Assembly (NCBI GenBank): GCA_951804985.1
Contig: OX638130.1
Location: forward strand, 82,454,583-82,518,582
Direction: 5' to 3'
DNA from: Dryomyza anilis
Lineage: Eukaryota > Arthropoda > Insecta > Diptera > Dryomyzidae
DNA: 64,000 nt
Shown: positions 1-11,724 of the stretch, piece by piece
How the letters are laid out: the number at the start of each line of letters is the position of its first letter
Position numbering within the stretch: the first letter of the stretch is position 1
Made by a program: the position numbers and the translations under genes
The notes under the pieces: generated by a model
Database searches by the model: none
Told to the model about the DNA's origin: nothing
Seen by the model: the letters and a program-made list of their open reading frames with translations, nothing else

Positions 1-861
1 CTAAATTTTTTATACAAATTTGAATCAGATGTGTAGATTTAAATTAAAAAGTACCAAACATAATTTATGAATTATTAACTAAATTATTATTCGCGTTTCG
101 CCTGCCTTTTCGTGTATTCTGTGCTTTTCGTGATTTTACGTGTATTTTTATGTATAGCTCGTGCGCTCCTGTAAATTTGGTCATCGGGCTCGTACTCGTT
201 CGTGTCAAATATCGCGGTGCCAGTGAGTGTCCGTGGCGTCAAAATCAGACACACGTCCATCTCTTAACATTATACAGAGATCGGGGATAAAATGTTTGTT
301 TTTTAGTTTTACGAAAGTTAGTCCATAAACGTTTTCGGGTAGTTACTCTACACTAATAAAACCAAAAAGTTGACCATAAATGTCACAGCTATAAAAATGT
401 TAAACAAATATACTTCAAACTTGCGAGAAATACCTTGATGACAGCATCGCCGGCCTAACTTTGCTCATCCTTGAAGTAGTCGTTGTACAATCGAATGTTT
501 TATAAATATAACAAGCACCTAACAAGTACTGAAATAATAAGAATTCATTTGATTCCTTTTATTTCAATTTAATAAAATTACTCCACAAATTCTAATGGAG
601 TACCTTGTTCAAGATTTCGTCAACTATCTTCATAATTATAAAATGTTTAATTGATGTTTGTTATAAGTAATCGTAAATTTGAAAGATGTTTCTCACAAAG
701 ATTATGTATAATGAAAGAGTTCTCAATTAATGGTTTCCTATGCTGGCGTAAAACATTTTGCACCAAACATTAGGTTTTTTTTTTTTGACAAAAATTCAAT
801 ACAATATATTTGTTATCTTAGTGTAATGTGATAAAATATTATTTTTAAATGATATTCCAAT
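1..861. other. AT-rich DNA, no gene seen
   Basis: I see no supported gene or repeat boundary here. The stretch at about 85-260 is richer in CG dinucleotides than its surroundings but has no long open frame. The rest is AT-rich. Confidence 0.6.
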
Positions 862-1130
862 CGACGCCTCTTACGAAAACCCACACGTTTCAATCTGCTT
901 ACGAAAAACAGCACCTTTTTCGAAACTACGAAAAGAAGCACAAGTTCAGTTTCCCCACGAAAACAACCACATCTCTATTATACCCAAGAAATGAAGCATA
1001 TATGTTTTATAGCCACGAAATGAAGTATAACTCTATTTGCGCCACGAAAAGAAACACTTTTACATTTAGCTATGAAAAAAGCTCATCTATCATTTCCCCA
1101 AGAATATTCAAGAAAGTTATCCCAGTAGAC
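862..1130 (+). repeat. Left inverted arm of FB1
   Basis: About five diverged units of some 29 bp carry the core CACGAAAAGAAGCA (near 932, 956, 985, 1014 and 1042). The open frame across the arm is a by-product of the repeats and is not considered a gene. Confidence 0.7.
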
Positions 1131-1149
1131 CGTTTGTGCACAAGATAAA

Positions 1150-1768
1150 ATTTAATTTGAAAAATTCTTCCTTTAGTATTTGGCCAGAACCCACTTGCGT
1201 TATTGGACATTTTTTTGGAAAAATTTGTTCCTTTGGGATTTGGCCAGAACCCACTTGCTAGATTGGACATTTTTTTGGAAAAATGTCCGCCTTTGGGATT
1301 TGGCCACAAGTCACTAGCGTCATTGACATTTTATTTTTGGAAAAATGTGTTCCTTTGGGATTTGGACAGAACCCACTTGCATCATTGGAAAATTGTTTGG
1401 AAAAATTTGTTCCTTTGGGATTTGGCCAGAATTCACTTGCTTCATTAGACAATTTTTTTGGAAAATTTCTTCCTTTAGGATTTGGCCAGAACTCACTAGC
1501 GTCATTGGTCGTTTTTTTGGAAAAAATTGTTCCTTTGGGATTTGGCCAGAACCTTCTGGCGTCATTGGACATTTTTTTTTTAAATTTATTCCTTTGGTAT
1601 TCCGTCAATGTATATTTCAATCAGTCCAATGACGCAAGTGAGTTCTGGCCAAATCCCAAAGGCGGAAATTTTGCCAAAAAAATGTCCAATGGCGCAAGTG
1701 GGTTCTGGCCAAATCCCAAAAAAACAAATTTTTCCAACAAAATTTCCAATGACGCAAGTCTAAAGTAA
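1150..1768. repeat. 60-bp minisatellite with an orientation switch
   Basis: Units of 59-61 bp share TTTGGGATTTGGCCAGAAC and CACTTGCGTCATTGGAC. Seven run in one direction, with the core near 1182, 1241, 1302, 1363, 1424, 1484 and 1544. After a disrupted junction at about 1590-1620, two units follow in the opposite orientation, read as GTTCTGGCCAAATCCCAAA, near 1642 and 1703. Period-60 arrays are open in several frames, which explains the overlapping long frames on both strands here; none is a credible protein. Confidence 0.88.
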
Positions 1769-3126
1769 TAAACTTCCACCTTGTGAACTATCTTGAGCAC
1801 AACGAATTGCTCAGTGACCGCCAATATGTTTTCCGTAGGGCCAGCTCCACAGGTGACTTGATGGCGGTCCTCTCCGAAAAGTGGAATAATTGTGTTCACC
1901 TTTTCGGGGAGAGTAAGGCTGTTGCTCTCGATATTTCCAAGGCTTTTGATCGAGTGTGGCATAAAGCCCTCGTTTCAAAACAAATTGCATTTAGTGTCGG
2001 TGGTTCTTTTTCTCGATGGATATCGAGTTTTCTCCAGGGTCGTTCAATACGAGTTGCGATGGATGGTGTTTTTTCAGAACAACATTTCATCAATTCTGGA
2101 GTTCCGCAGAGTTCCGTCCTATCCCCGTCCCTATTTCTGGTATTTATCAATGACCTTCTGTCATTGACACAGAACCCAATTCACTCCTTTGCAGATGACA
2201 GTAACATTTGTCATTCATACTCGTTCAACAGGCGCCCAAATTCTTTGGAGATTGAGAGTAAAAGACGCACTATGAATGACACATTCAATAATGACCTTAA
2301 ATCAATCTGCGAGTGGGGTGTTGTAAATAGAGTAGATTTTAATGCAAGCAAAACCCAATGTTGTCTGTTATCTAACAAAAGAATGGATTCACTCCTCCCT
2401 CCCCTAAATATGGGTGCTGTGGATACTGCGCAGTCAGCTGCTTTTGACGTTCTGGGCATAGCAATTCAATGTGATCTACGTTGGAATGATCACATATTTA
2501 ATGTGTCGAAAGAAGCGGCCAAGTGCCTCGGTTTTTTAAAACGGTGTAAAACATACTTTACTCCTGCTGACTTACGCACTGTCTACACTACCTATATTCG
2601 GCCTAAAATTGAATTCAATTCACACATTTGGGCAGGGGCTTCAAAATCCTCCTTGGAGTTCCTGGACCGAATTCCACAACGTGCGATATATTTAATAGGG
2701 GATGTAAATATTTCATCGTCTATTGGTTCTCTTGAGCACCGAAGACCCGTTGGGTGTGTAAGCCTGTTCTATAGGTATTACAACGGTAAGTGTTCGAGGG
2801 AACTACATGGCCTGATTCCACCAGGTCGTGTGTTCTCTGTTCTACTCGGGCATCAAACCAAGCCCACCCCTTCGTAGTCCACTCGGCTCCCAACAGAACC
2901 ACGTATTATAGAGAGAATTCGTTCTTCAGTCGCACGATACGTTTGTGGAACAATTTCCCTGCGTCCGTTTTTCCCGATATTTTTGATATTGGCAAATTCA
3001 AAACAAACATTCACCGACCTTATCTTTCCCCCCTCCTTTTAACTTATCATCCCTTCTTACGATCAACACTGTGCTTTGCATGAATAGGGGGCATCCCCTG
3101 AGCGTTGGTTAATTTATAAAAAAAAA
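1763..3126 (+). pseudogene. 5'-truncated Jockey/CR1-type LINE, reverse transcriptase part
   Basis: This is the 3' part of a non-LTR retrotransposon. The open frame 1783-2877 encodes the palm and thumb of a reverse transcriptase. Visible motifs are ALDISKAFDRVWH (catalytic aspartate block), GVPQSSVLSPSLF (normally GVPQGSVLSP) and SFADDSN (the YADD-type active site). Near 2838 one base is missing relative to the copy at 61.4-62.6 kb, so the C-terminal part, including FSRTIRLWNNFPASVFPD, continues in another frame to 3083. The 3' end reads GAGCGTTGGTTAATTT followed by an A-rich tail. The 5' break at about 1763 falls inside the reverse transcriptase. It lies directly against the 60-bp array. Non-functional. 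Confidence 0.93.
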
Positions 3127-3199
3127 CAAAACACCTCCATAATCAACATTGTGTGACTTCTTACCCACAAAATTGTCTATTGGGATATCTGTATCGAAA

Positions 3200-3472
3200 A
3201 TACATATATTCTTTTATTCGTGGTGAAATTGGAAATGTGCTTTTATTCGTAGATACAATATAAATGTGTTTCTGTTCGTGGGAAATTTAAAGTTATGCAT
3301 CTGTTTGTAGAGAAAATGTGAATGAAGTTCTTTTCGTGGCTAAAACAATTTAATGCTTCTTTTCGTGGATGAAATCAATGTTTGCTTGTTTTATTGAATT
3401 TTTTTTTTAATGTGCCGTTTTTCGTAAGCAAATTGAAACGAGTTGGTTTTCGTAATTTCGTAAGAGGCGTCG
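3200..3472 (-). repeat. Right inverted arm of FB1
   Basis: The sequence carries TTCTTTTCGTGG-type units, which are the reverse complement of the left-arm units. It ends TTACGAAATTACGAAAAC when read inward on the minus strand, after CGACGCCTC. Confidence 0.7.
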
Positions 3473-3528
3473 CAGTATTCATAGTTTTTAATAGTAAAAA
3501 CCAGTCAAAACTCTTATTTAGTTCCAAT

Positions 3529-3902
3529 TAGGGCTGTGCGAATAATCAATTAATCAAAATCTTGATTAATCAGAATGCTGATTAATTTATTAATCGATTA
3601 ATCAGAATCTTGATTAATTTATTAATCGATAAGATCGCCGATTAATCAGAATTTTGATCTGTTGAAAGGGAAACAATTTTATTCAATAACATTTGAATAT
3701 TTTGTCAACCTTAATAAAGTGAACATTTATTTGTAAAATAATTTTAAAATAAGAGAAATGGTTTTAAATGTTCAAGAACCATACAGTTAAGTATTTTATA
3801 ATATTTCGTAAAAAAAAACCTGATGATTAATAAATGTTTGGGTTAATCAAAAATCTTGATTAATCAATTATCAATCAGAATTATATTAATCGCACAGCCC
3901 TA
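3529..3902. mobile_element. hAT-type MITE
   Basis: A 374-bp non-coding element. Its terminal inverted repeats start TAGGGCTGTGCGA and end TCGCACAGCCCTA. The flanks are GTTCCAAT (3521-3528) and GTTCCCAT (3903-3910), an 8-bp target duplication with one mismatch. TIRs of this shape with 8-bp duplications are typical of hAT transposons. The interior is made of short ATTAATC / GATTAAT inverted motifs. Confidence 0.9.
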
Positions 3903-3910
3903 GTTCCCAT

Positions 3911-5340
3911 ATTTAATATTAATAAGATATTAATAAGAAATATTAATAAGAAAAATCGCATTATCTAATTTTAATAAGTAGTGTAAAATGGTTGAATCAG
4001 TAGAAATTCCTTTAGATACATAGTTTATTTTTCGGAGTGTAGACTACTGTTTCAGTATTGGTAAAAGAGTACAGATTATAACAGCCAACACGTGACGTGG
4101 CGACAAACAATATCTTTGAACGATGAAATGCTAGTGTCGCAAGTTTACAGTCAAGATGCAACGCTGCTTAAAATATTAAAATTTCAAATAAATTTGAAAA
4201 AATTGAAGAAAAAAAAACGAATAAAATATAAATAAATGAAGGAAATTCCTTGCAATCCTTGACGTCTGGTGAGGAGACGCCAGAAAAATATATGCAAATC
4301 GTATGAAAGTTGTCAAAATATCGCAACATAAATTAATTTTGAAGTGTCATGCAAGTCATGACAGCTGTCATGCTGGCAATAGTACCGATTTTTTTTTTAG
4401 TGAAATCACATTGAAACGCCCAGCATATGGTGTGCTTCACATGCTGCATCATGCCGCATGCTCCATACAATATCTTCCATTATTTGTTGCGATGTAGATA
4501 TATTTGATATGCTGCGGTTGAATCTTCTCTGTGTCGAGGTAGCAATTCAGATTTTATCGTCGGTCTAGCATCATAGCAGTCATAATCGTAGAACAGAAAA
4601 GGATTTTACTTTTTGTAATGATTTTAGTTATTGTCAGTTGAAATCTTTTTCCTCCTATGTCACTCTCACTTTTTCAGATTGAATTTTCATTATATTTTCA
4701 ACTTCGACGTGTGGTGATGTAGGCTTGAATTGTAAATATTACCTTTATCGTTATACTTTTCATACCGTATCATACTATATATCGTTACCGAAATTATTTT
4801 TCAAATGTCGTTATTGTTACTTATATAAAATGTTACCGGATAATTCCGGTATGAAACTCCAATCAACCGAAAAACTGTTTCATTGGAACATTAGAAGAAT
4901 TCAAATCACGGTATCCCTTAGAAAATGATTACCGTAAATTCTGAAATGAATTCTTGGGTTTGCTAATAAAAATAACGTGCTTTTTTCATAAATTCTAAAA
5001 TACGGTATGTCTCTCTATAAACCGTGACCCTTTGAAATTGTTTTGCGAATGTTTTATGATTCATTTAATATATATTAAGTCATCACAGATTGAAAGATTA
5101 TGTATACTCCATCTACACACACCCGAACAATTGCACAGTCAGTGTTACAAACACCTGCGTTCGTACAAAGAGTGGTCACATGACATTTCATGCGGTTACC
5201 CTTCCGCAAAAGATTTAGACAGCAAAACTGACTGACAAGCAGTCAAAAAAAGGAAAAAACAAAACACAAAGGCATCCAAAGAAATTGAATTTAGAGTATA
5301 ATGCATATATGTTTAATAAATTGTAGTAAGTAACGTAAAT
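3911..5340. other. AT-rich DNA, no gene seen
   Basis: Only short open frames, with no recognisable domain. One spot near 4090 holds ACACGTGACGTGGCG (E-box and CRE-like), which is too short to interpret. Confidence 0.5.
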
Positions 5341-5760
5341 GGGCCATTCCACACCAAATCGACCAAAAAAAGTAAATTTTGAGATTTTACCTTTTCGATT
5401 TCAATGAAATTTGGGCAGCTGATAAAGCCTATTGAGATATGCATTCACCAATTTTTTATTTTTCGACCACTACTTCCAGAGATACAGTGCTTCAAATTTA
5501 CAAAAAATGGGCCAAAAATCACTTTTGTATGATTGTTCATATTTCAAAATCTCTTAAAGTGGAAACTCCGTTCATGACTCGTTTTTAAGCTAATAGAAAA
5601 GGCTTTTAGACAAATTAAGTTGTAACTTCTAGACTTGAACATGTAGCCCGTCGTCATTATCCTAGCACTTCAAAATTGATGTCCTTAAAAATTACCCTTT
5701 TTAAAATTCTTAAAAAAATCACATATTTCGGTTGATTTAATACAAATGTTCATGCCTAAT
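5341..5760 (+). repeat. Fragment related to the long-TIR element at 30.6 kb
   Basis: It begins GGGCCATTCCACACCAA, followed about 50 bp on by TTTCAATGAAATTT. The same order of motifs opens the element at 30631. I did not find a matching right end, so this is probably one end of a decayed copy. Confidence 0.4.
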
Positions 5761-5948
5761 TTCAACATGGTATTTTGATTGCATTATATTTTAAAAAATA
5801 ATTTTCTAAATTTTTATTTATTTTTTTGTATTAAAAAAAAAAATTCAAGAGTAAAAGTTGCAATAATTCTTGAATAGACCTTTTTTAATTATCCACGATC
5901 TTAGTATGATTTTTCGATGGACTTCAAGATTCTAATCACGACTTCATA

Positions 5949-6521
5949 CACAGAAAAATATATTCGACGTAAATATAGCAAACACTATTAATTGAGCATA
6001 TTTAATCAATGTAATAAATCAAATAATTAATTTAATAAACTCATTTGCTAAATATATTAAAACTGTAAATTAAGGTGTTTTCTCATACAATGACTGTGCT
6101 GTAATAATTATTTTTTTTAATTAAATCAGGAATTTTAATTTATTAATACAATAAATAATTTAATTGGAACTATTACGTAATATAATTCATTTAATTATTG
6201 CATACATTGGATTAATTTAAATTTTTCTAAATAACAACGTTGATTCAATAATTACCTTTACCAATTCAGCAAATATTATTGTTGGAACTATTAAGTCATA
6301 TCGTTAGTTTAATTATTGCATTAATTGAATTAATTAAAATGATAACGTTCAATCAATAACAAGCTGCGTTAATTCAACAAATATTACTTCAATTAATTCG
6401 TATTATTGATTTAATTAAATATTTAATTAACACAATTAAGGGTCATATCGGCGATGAATCAGTAAAAAATTAATTGAATTAACATTTTTTTTGCCATATT
6501 AACACACATTTTTTTTCTGTG
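5949..6521. mobile_element. TA-flanked MITE, TIR CACAGAAAAA
   Basis: A 573-bp AT-rich element beginning CACAGAAAAATA and ending TTTTTTTTCTGTG. It is flanked by TA on both sides (5947-5948 and 6522-6523). The homologous arm at about 8092 and the third copy near 44730 lack the insert and read through a single TA, so the boundaries are independently supported. TA duplication with short TIRs fits the Tc1/mariner (IS630) superfamily. The interior is rich in TTAATTAAT-type words. Confidence 0.85.
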
Positions 6522-6620
6522 TACTCAATTTTTTCAGATTGCCTCAAGTTTTTGACTTATTATGTAATACAAACATTTGGTAATTTTCATGTTTGATTTG
6601 AGCTTTAGATCCAATTTTTA

Positions 6621-7198
6621 TACCCTACACAAAGAGTGAAAGGGTATATTCAGTTTGGTACGCCGTTTGTAACAGAAGGAAGCATCTCAGGTAAGGAAAA
6701 GTATATATATTCTTGATTGAAATCCCCACTACTTAAAAAATTGAAGAGTTAGATTAATGAAACTCAAAATTTAGATTACTTATATACCTACGCTGAAAAT
6801 TGGCGAGATCGGTCGATTGTGACCTGTGATCTGACCATTTATATTCAAATAACTCATATAAAATTTACATCTACAGATCAATTTTACTGTACACGTGCTT
6901 AGGTAAACTTTTTTGGACAAATATATATTGACTTCATGCTCAAATACATGGAAATAATGTTTTCCAGCGAAATGATTTGTGGTTCCCAAAAAAATTGTAC
7001 AGCGATTGGAAGTTTGTAGTTATATTCAGGATTCGTATACCCTGGTGACCTATATACCACTTTGAATGCTAACCACACATATGTGTAGGGTATATTTAGA
7101 CCGACTTTAATTTTGATAATCCTTACTATCATAATAACACCTACTATAAAATGTCCCTACATTAAAATTTCCCATGTGATCTAACCTTCCCAACTGGT
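6621..7198 (+). mobile_element. Family B interspersed element, copy 1
   Basis: It starts TACCCTACACAAAGAGTG, passes TTGGTACGCCGTTTGTAACA and GGAAAAGTATATATATTC, and ends TTCCCAACTGG. It is flanked by TTTTA on both sides (6616-6620 and 7199-7203). It lies inside the left arm of palindrome E. There is no open frame of note. The superfamily is unknown to me; its ends resemble family A. Confidence 0.75.
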
Positions 7199-8189
7199 TT
7201 TACATTCCTCTGAGAATACTTCATCTAATATTTTGAAATAAACTTCATAAAATTCGAATTAATCTGACCGAAGTTATGATCAGTCAAACACAAAAAAACA
7301 TAGTTGTTAAGGTGTACCTATTATTTATTGCATAATATATTAAGTTTTCATAATTCAATAAAATTATATATTATATGTGAAATTAGATCCATAATTCAAT
7401 AATTCCCCTTACTTTGTTTTTGCAAATCACTCTTTAAGTTTTCAGATTAAATACGAATTCATGCCTACGAATTTATATTTAAATTTTCTTTTGTTGTGCT
7501 CCTTTTAATCAATATCATTTTTTGTCCATCAATTAGTCATAGAAATTTCAACAAAACCTTAAACCAGTAGAATTATGCTTTGAATAAATGTATTACTTTT
7601 CATGGGTTTGAGCCAGTATCCTACAATAGAGTCAAATGAAAATCACCTACTTAATGTTCACAATTTTAAAATTAAATAAAATAAAATATTTTCCTGCTTA
7701 TGTTAAGAGGTAAATTTTTCAATCGAATTTGTGAATTTCACTTAAAGCTGAGGACTGATTTGCAAAAACAAAGTCAGAGAAAGTATAGAATTATAGATCA
7801 AGTCTGATATAAGATATGTACTTTTATTTAGTTATGAAAAGCATATATGTTATACAACAAATAATATGTACATCTTAAAATTCATATTTTTTGCGTTTGA
7901 CTGGTCATAACTTTCTTCAAATCGATCCGATAATTATATGGTTTATTTCAAAATATTAACAGAAGTATTTTCATTGGAATACAAAAAAAACTCTGTAAAA
8001 AGTAATAGACCAAAATATGTAAAAAAAACACGAGAATTGCCATATATTTATTTTACGTAAAACCTCAAAAACTTGAGGCAATCTGAAAAAAATGAGTACG
8101 AGATATTGATTAGAGTCTTGACGTCCATTGGAAAATCATACTTAGATCGCTGTAATTTTTTGTTGTTGTACTGTGTTATTAGTAACACC

Positions 8190-8700
8190 CCCCAGACAAC
8201 ATTTTTGGCAGGGTCGAGGCAGTTTAGAAACATTTTTTTGACATATTTCAAACAGACAAAGGCGGAGTTTATATCACAGGCGGTATGTTTACTGACCGTT
8301 CCCAATTATGGCGTAAATCTGCCAATAAAATTCCACAAAATTTGACATCCTGCAATGCACTTCCCAAAATATCCCATTTATCTATGTGTTTGCCGGAAAT
8401 ATGCCCGAAATATACCTGAAAAATGCCAGAAATTTTGTCTCGGGTCATAACACAAAATTTGAAAGGGGAGGGCGGCTCAGAAATATTTTTTCGAAAGATT
8501 TCAGACAGAGAAAAGCGGCGTTTGTACCAAAAGCTTCATATTTTCCGACCGTGCCCAAAACATGCCATGAATCTGCAATTAAAATTCCACAAAATTTGCA
8601 AACTGCTATACACTTCCCATAATATTGCACTTATCTGCTTGTTGGCCAGAAATATGCCCGAAATATTCCTGAAAGGTGCCAGATATTTTGTTTCGGATAG
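8190..8700 (+). repeat. Diverged tandem repeat, period about 250 bp
   Basis: Two and a partial third units. Anchors are the AGAAACATTTTTTTGACA / AGAAATATTTTTTCGAAA pair (about 8225 and 8478), AAAATTCCACAAAATTTG (about 8327 and 8579), and ATGCCCGAAATAT (about 8400 and 8653). The weak open frames inside follow the repeat and carry no known motif. Confidence 0.7.
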
Positions 8701-9735
8701 TTTATTAACATTCACTCAGAGTGAGCGAACCTCAACGTGATCGTCTGGAGTACAGTTGCGAGACAAGCAGTCCTGTACTGTGACGATATGAATTTCGGAG
8801 TGAACATCCTACGCTCAGAGGTGGAGCCTATCGCGATTATTTTCACCAACGTCAAGAAGGATGACATATTTTTGTAATTAATTAAATGTAATCTGTAAGG
8901 GATATATCAAAGTAGATATGAACAAGAAATTGTCAATTGTATTTCTGAATTGAAATCGGAAATTACAGGAATTTATTACAGTCCATTTATTAAGATTTGA
9001 AGGAATTGCAATTTTACAAAAGTTTTTAAGTTTTTTATGGAAGTTTTAAACCCGAAATATATTTTCAATATTTACCTGACCGATATTTTATTCGTGGAAC
9101 ATCGCATTCCAAAACCAAACTTTTAGAACGATATAACTGATGACCTCATGACCGATATAACTCATGACAGGTGCGAACCCAGCTAGGGCACATATGGGCT
9201 ATAACCAATATTCTGCAGGTTTTATTTGTCCCTTTTTTAATTTTTCGCCTTTTTTAAGCATTAACTTTTGGTAAGTATGGCGTCTTTTTTTATACGTTTA
9301 TTGTTTCCTTTTTGTAAATTTTTGATCTCTTTCAATTTTGGAACTTTTGTAAAAATAAGAATATTCTTTTAAATAATTCCAATATTATAAATTATGCGCC
9401 TTTTTTAGGATTGAACTTTTTGAAAGATATCGAAAAGGTTTTATTTTCGATAAACAACATTTTATTTGTTCAGAAAATATGTTATTTTTGAAAAACAATG
9501 TAATGCTTGGTTTTTTTTGATTTCGTTTGACATGCGTAATGAAAATTTAATAAAATTTAATTTTAAATTTTGAACAGTTTCTGTGTCGCAATCACAAAGT
9601 AATGAAAACATTTGTACATATTGGAGATATCGGTGTGGTAATCCCTACCCCATTAAAGGGACAGTTTTTAGAACTCTAAGCACCAATTCAATATCTAAAA
9701 TAAAGTTCGTTCCCTTTCAAAGTACCTACTTTTAA
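8701..9735. other. AT-rich DNA, no gene seen
   Basis: Nothing recognised. About 9220-9430 has runs of TTTTTT with CCTTTTTT and GCCTTTTTT words, a weak low-complexity stretch. Confidence 0.5.
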
Positions 9736-9743
9736 GTATTTTA

Positions 9744-10146
9744 AAGTCACATCATTATTGGCGTTCCGGAAATATTCCCTAAACACAGGACTGATGAGTC
9801 TGCAGACGACTATGATGTCATTTCGAGCCCCCCAGAGCAATGCGTCCAACTAACTCCTTCATCTACATTCACGTTGAAGCACTTTTGTGTCCCACAATCG
9901 CAGTCACTCGACGCAATTTCAATAAACATGAAATATGAAAGCATTATTATTGCCATTACACGATTACTCTTCCGATTACAAGCAGTTGGTGGATGCAACT
10001 TTCGAGTGTTACTGCTGAGTGTCGCAGTTGTGGGGGTTTCTGAGTTATGTTTTTGTCAAACATCACTTTCCGATATTGGCCAAACATCGTACATCGTTGT
10101 TGCCAAGTGGCGGCAAAAACTTTTACTACTTTGTACGTTGTTGTAA
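9744..10146 (+). other. Open frame of unknown origin
   Basis: The frame ending at 10146 is open from before 9750, although its first methionine is only inside (about 9874 or later). The upstream part reads ESADDYDVISSPPEQCVQL, which is more protein-like in composition than the surrounding AT-rich DNA. There is no recognised domain, no second copy in the window and no clear splice signal. It could be a degraded transposon or gene exon, or chance. Confidence 0.2.
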
Positions 10147-10162
10147 TTGATATTGAAGCCAC

Positions 10163-11717
10163 GGGCCAAGTTGGTATTTACCAAGAAATGGCCATCCAAT
10201 AAAAATGAAAGTTTTCTTTCTGCATTTTAATGATTAAATAACTTTATGAGCTAATATTTAAAGTTATTGGATGAAAAGAATAAACGTTAATAGGTGATAT
10301 GATGTAGTTTTATTAGTTGGAATTAGACTTTGTATTTATTACATTGACTTCGTCTAGATTATTGAAAGGCACTTAAAAAAAAAAACAAAATTTTAGTGCA
10401 GTTCTATCCTCACAAAATTCATTACCACGCTGACGCATGGAATTATTTTTAGAAAATTAATTAAGACGATGGTACTGATTTCGACGATTTTTGAGAGATA
10501 AAATTTACGATTTTGGTCCATCTAGATTTAACTTCCGTCCGATCAAATTGTTCCGAGTCTATCTATATATATAAATGAAATGTGTGTGCCTAAAGAACGA
10601 ACCGAGGGATTTGTTTCTTTTTTTTTATTTTGTTCGTCTCAATACAAGAGTGGTTTAGGAAATATGAACAGTCGTAAAAACCATAGGAACATGAAATTTG
10701 GACAGGGTGTTCATCTCTCGACGTAGGCACGAATTAAGAACGAATTATTTGAAATTCGCCCCTAATGTACAGAAAATGGTCGTGGTAAGACTGAACTTAT
10801 AGTTCAAAATATCTGTCAGATTAAAACAGTCACAGTCATGAAATTTGGCTCAGTGATGTATACTGAGGATGTTTATATTTTTGCCAAATGTGGGCAGGTT
10901 TAGATAAAGGGGCTTTTAAAGATGCTAGAAAACTTTTAAAATGCTATAACTCCTGATTTGCTAAAAGCGGTGTTGTAAAAATCGAAACAAAGGATCATAT
11001 TAAAAATTGTAATCGTCAAGTGAAATGTGGACGGTATTGGACAAATGGGAGTGGCATACACTCAGAATTTACGATGCTATAAAAAAAATTTCAAATGCGC
11101 CCCATTTGGGTTAAACATTGGCCAAACGAATATTGAATATCTTGACCTTTTTTATGCAGTATACTGTTGATGTGCCTCAATGAAATATGCCTCAATTTAA
11201 TATCTACTGACAATTAAGGGACCATTAAAGGACTTTAGATAGAAATTTTTGATTGCAATCAATTATTTCAATCGTATCCATTCTACGTAGATGCTTAAAA
11301 CCATTCAAACAAATTATTTGTCAAAAAATTAGCAAAAACAAAATATCAAAACTTTGCAAAATTTTCAAAAATTCCATAACATTTTTTCATTTCAATATTT
11401 TTATATGCGCCACTGAATATATGATGGTAAGTAATAAAAAAACTCAGTTCACGCATTACACTGGACTATTTCAAATAATAATGGGAATGTGCCACGCGAA
11501 AAACTACTATTTTGAACAAATTCACGCTCATTTTTTTCGACCTTTGCAGTGAATGTACTCTTTTGATCTTGATGGCACATTACCGAGATATAAGTCACAC
11601 GGTGCAAATTTACAACATTCAACTAATATTATGAAATTAAAATTTCATTGAGGGGCGTACGTGCCCTGGCCAAAAAACAGTGACATTTTGAAAATGGTTT
11701 CAATTTTGCAGCACCAT
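10163..11717. other. AT-rich DNA, no gene seen
   Basis: At about 10560 the words TCTATCTATATATATAAATG resemble starts of some insect Helitron-like repeats, but I found no matching 3' end. The rest is featureless. Confidence 0.45.
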
Positions 11718-11724
11718 ATATCAT

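Larger units (their letters stand above)
862..3472. mobile_element. Foldback-type element FB1 with an embedded LINE fragment
   Basis: The ends are inverted repeats. The left end opens CGACGCCTCTTACGAAA and the reverse complement of the right end opens the same way. The match continues imperfectly through GTTTCAAT and GCTTACGAAAAAC. The arms (about 862-1130 and 3200-3472) are made of diverged units of about 29 bp around CACGAAAAGAAGCA, in opposite orientation on the two sides. Between them lie a 60-bp repeat array and a truncated LINE. Terminal inverted repeats built from short internal repeats are the hallmark of foldback elements. No transposase frame is visible, so it would be non-autonomous. 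A target duplication is not clear; both flanks contain TATTC but at different distances. Confidence 0.72.
5880..8180. repeat. Family E: long palindromic repeat, interrupted
   Basis: The left arm is in pieces at 5880-5946, 6524-6620 and 7200-7440. The right arm is at about 7740-8160. When the right arm is reverse-complemented, the pieces line up in order: GATCTTAGTATGATTTT, then CAGATTGCCTCAAGTTTTTGA, then AATATTTTGAAATAAAC, then GGTCATAACT-like sequence. The gaps in the left arm are exactly the inserted MITE and family B elements. A third, partial copy of one arm lies at 44640-44815. No coding capacity. Confidence 0.75.

Noticed and set aside
1258..1768. Long overlapping frames on both strands with repeated FWPNPKG / PLGFGQN words
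   Set aside because: They are translations of the 60-bp minisatellite, open in several frames because the period is divisible by three.
855..3485. 9-bp target duplication around FB1
   Set aside because: Both flanks contain TATTC, but at different distances from the ends, so a duplication cannot be claimed.
8190..8700. CRISPR-like regular repeats
   Set aside because: The units are long, diverged and contiguous; this is ordinary tandem duplication in a eukaryote.
9790..9830. CTGATGAGTC..GAC, resembling a hammerhead ribozyme core
   Set aside because: The stem II-like GTCTGCAGAC is followed by GACT instead of the required GAAA, and no stems I and III were found.
10558..10800. Helitron-like start TCTATCTATATATATAAATG
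   Set aside because: No CTRR end with hairpin could be assigned, and the motif is short and AT-rich.
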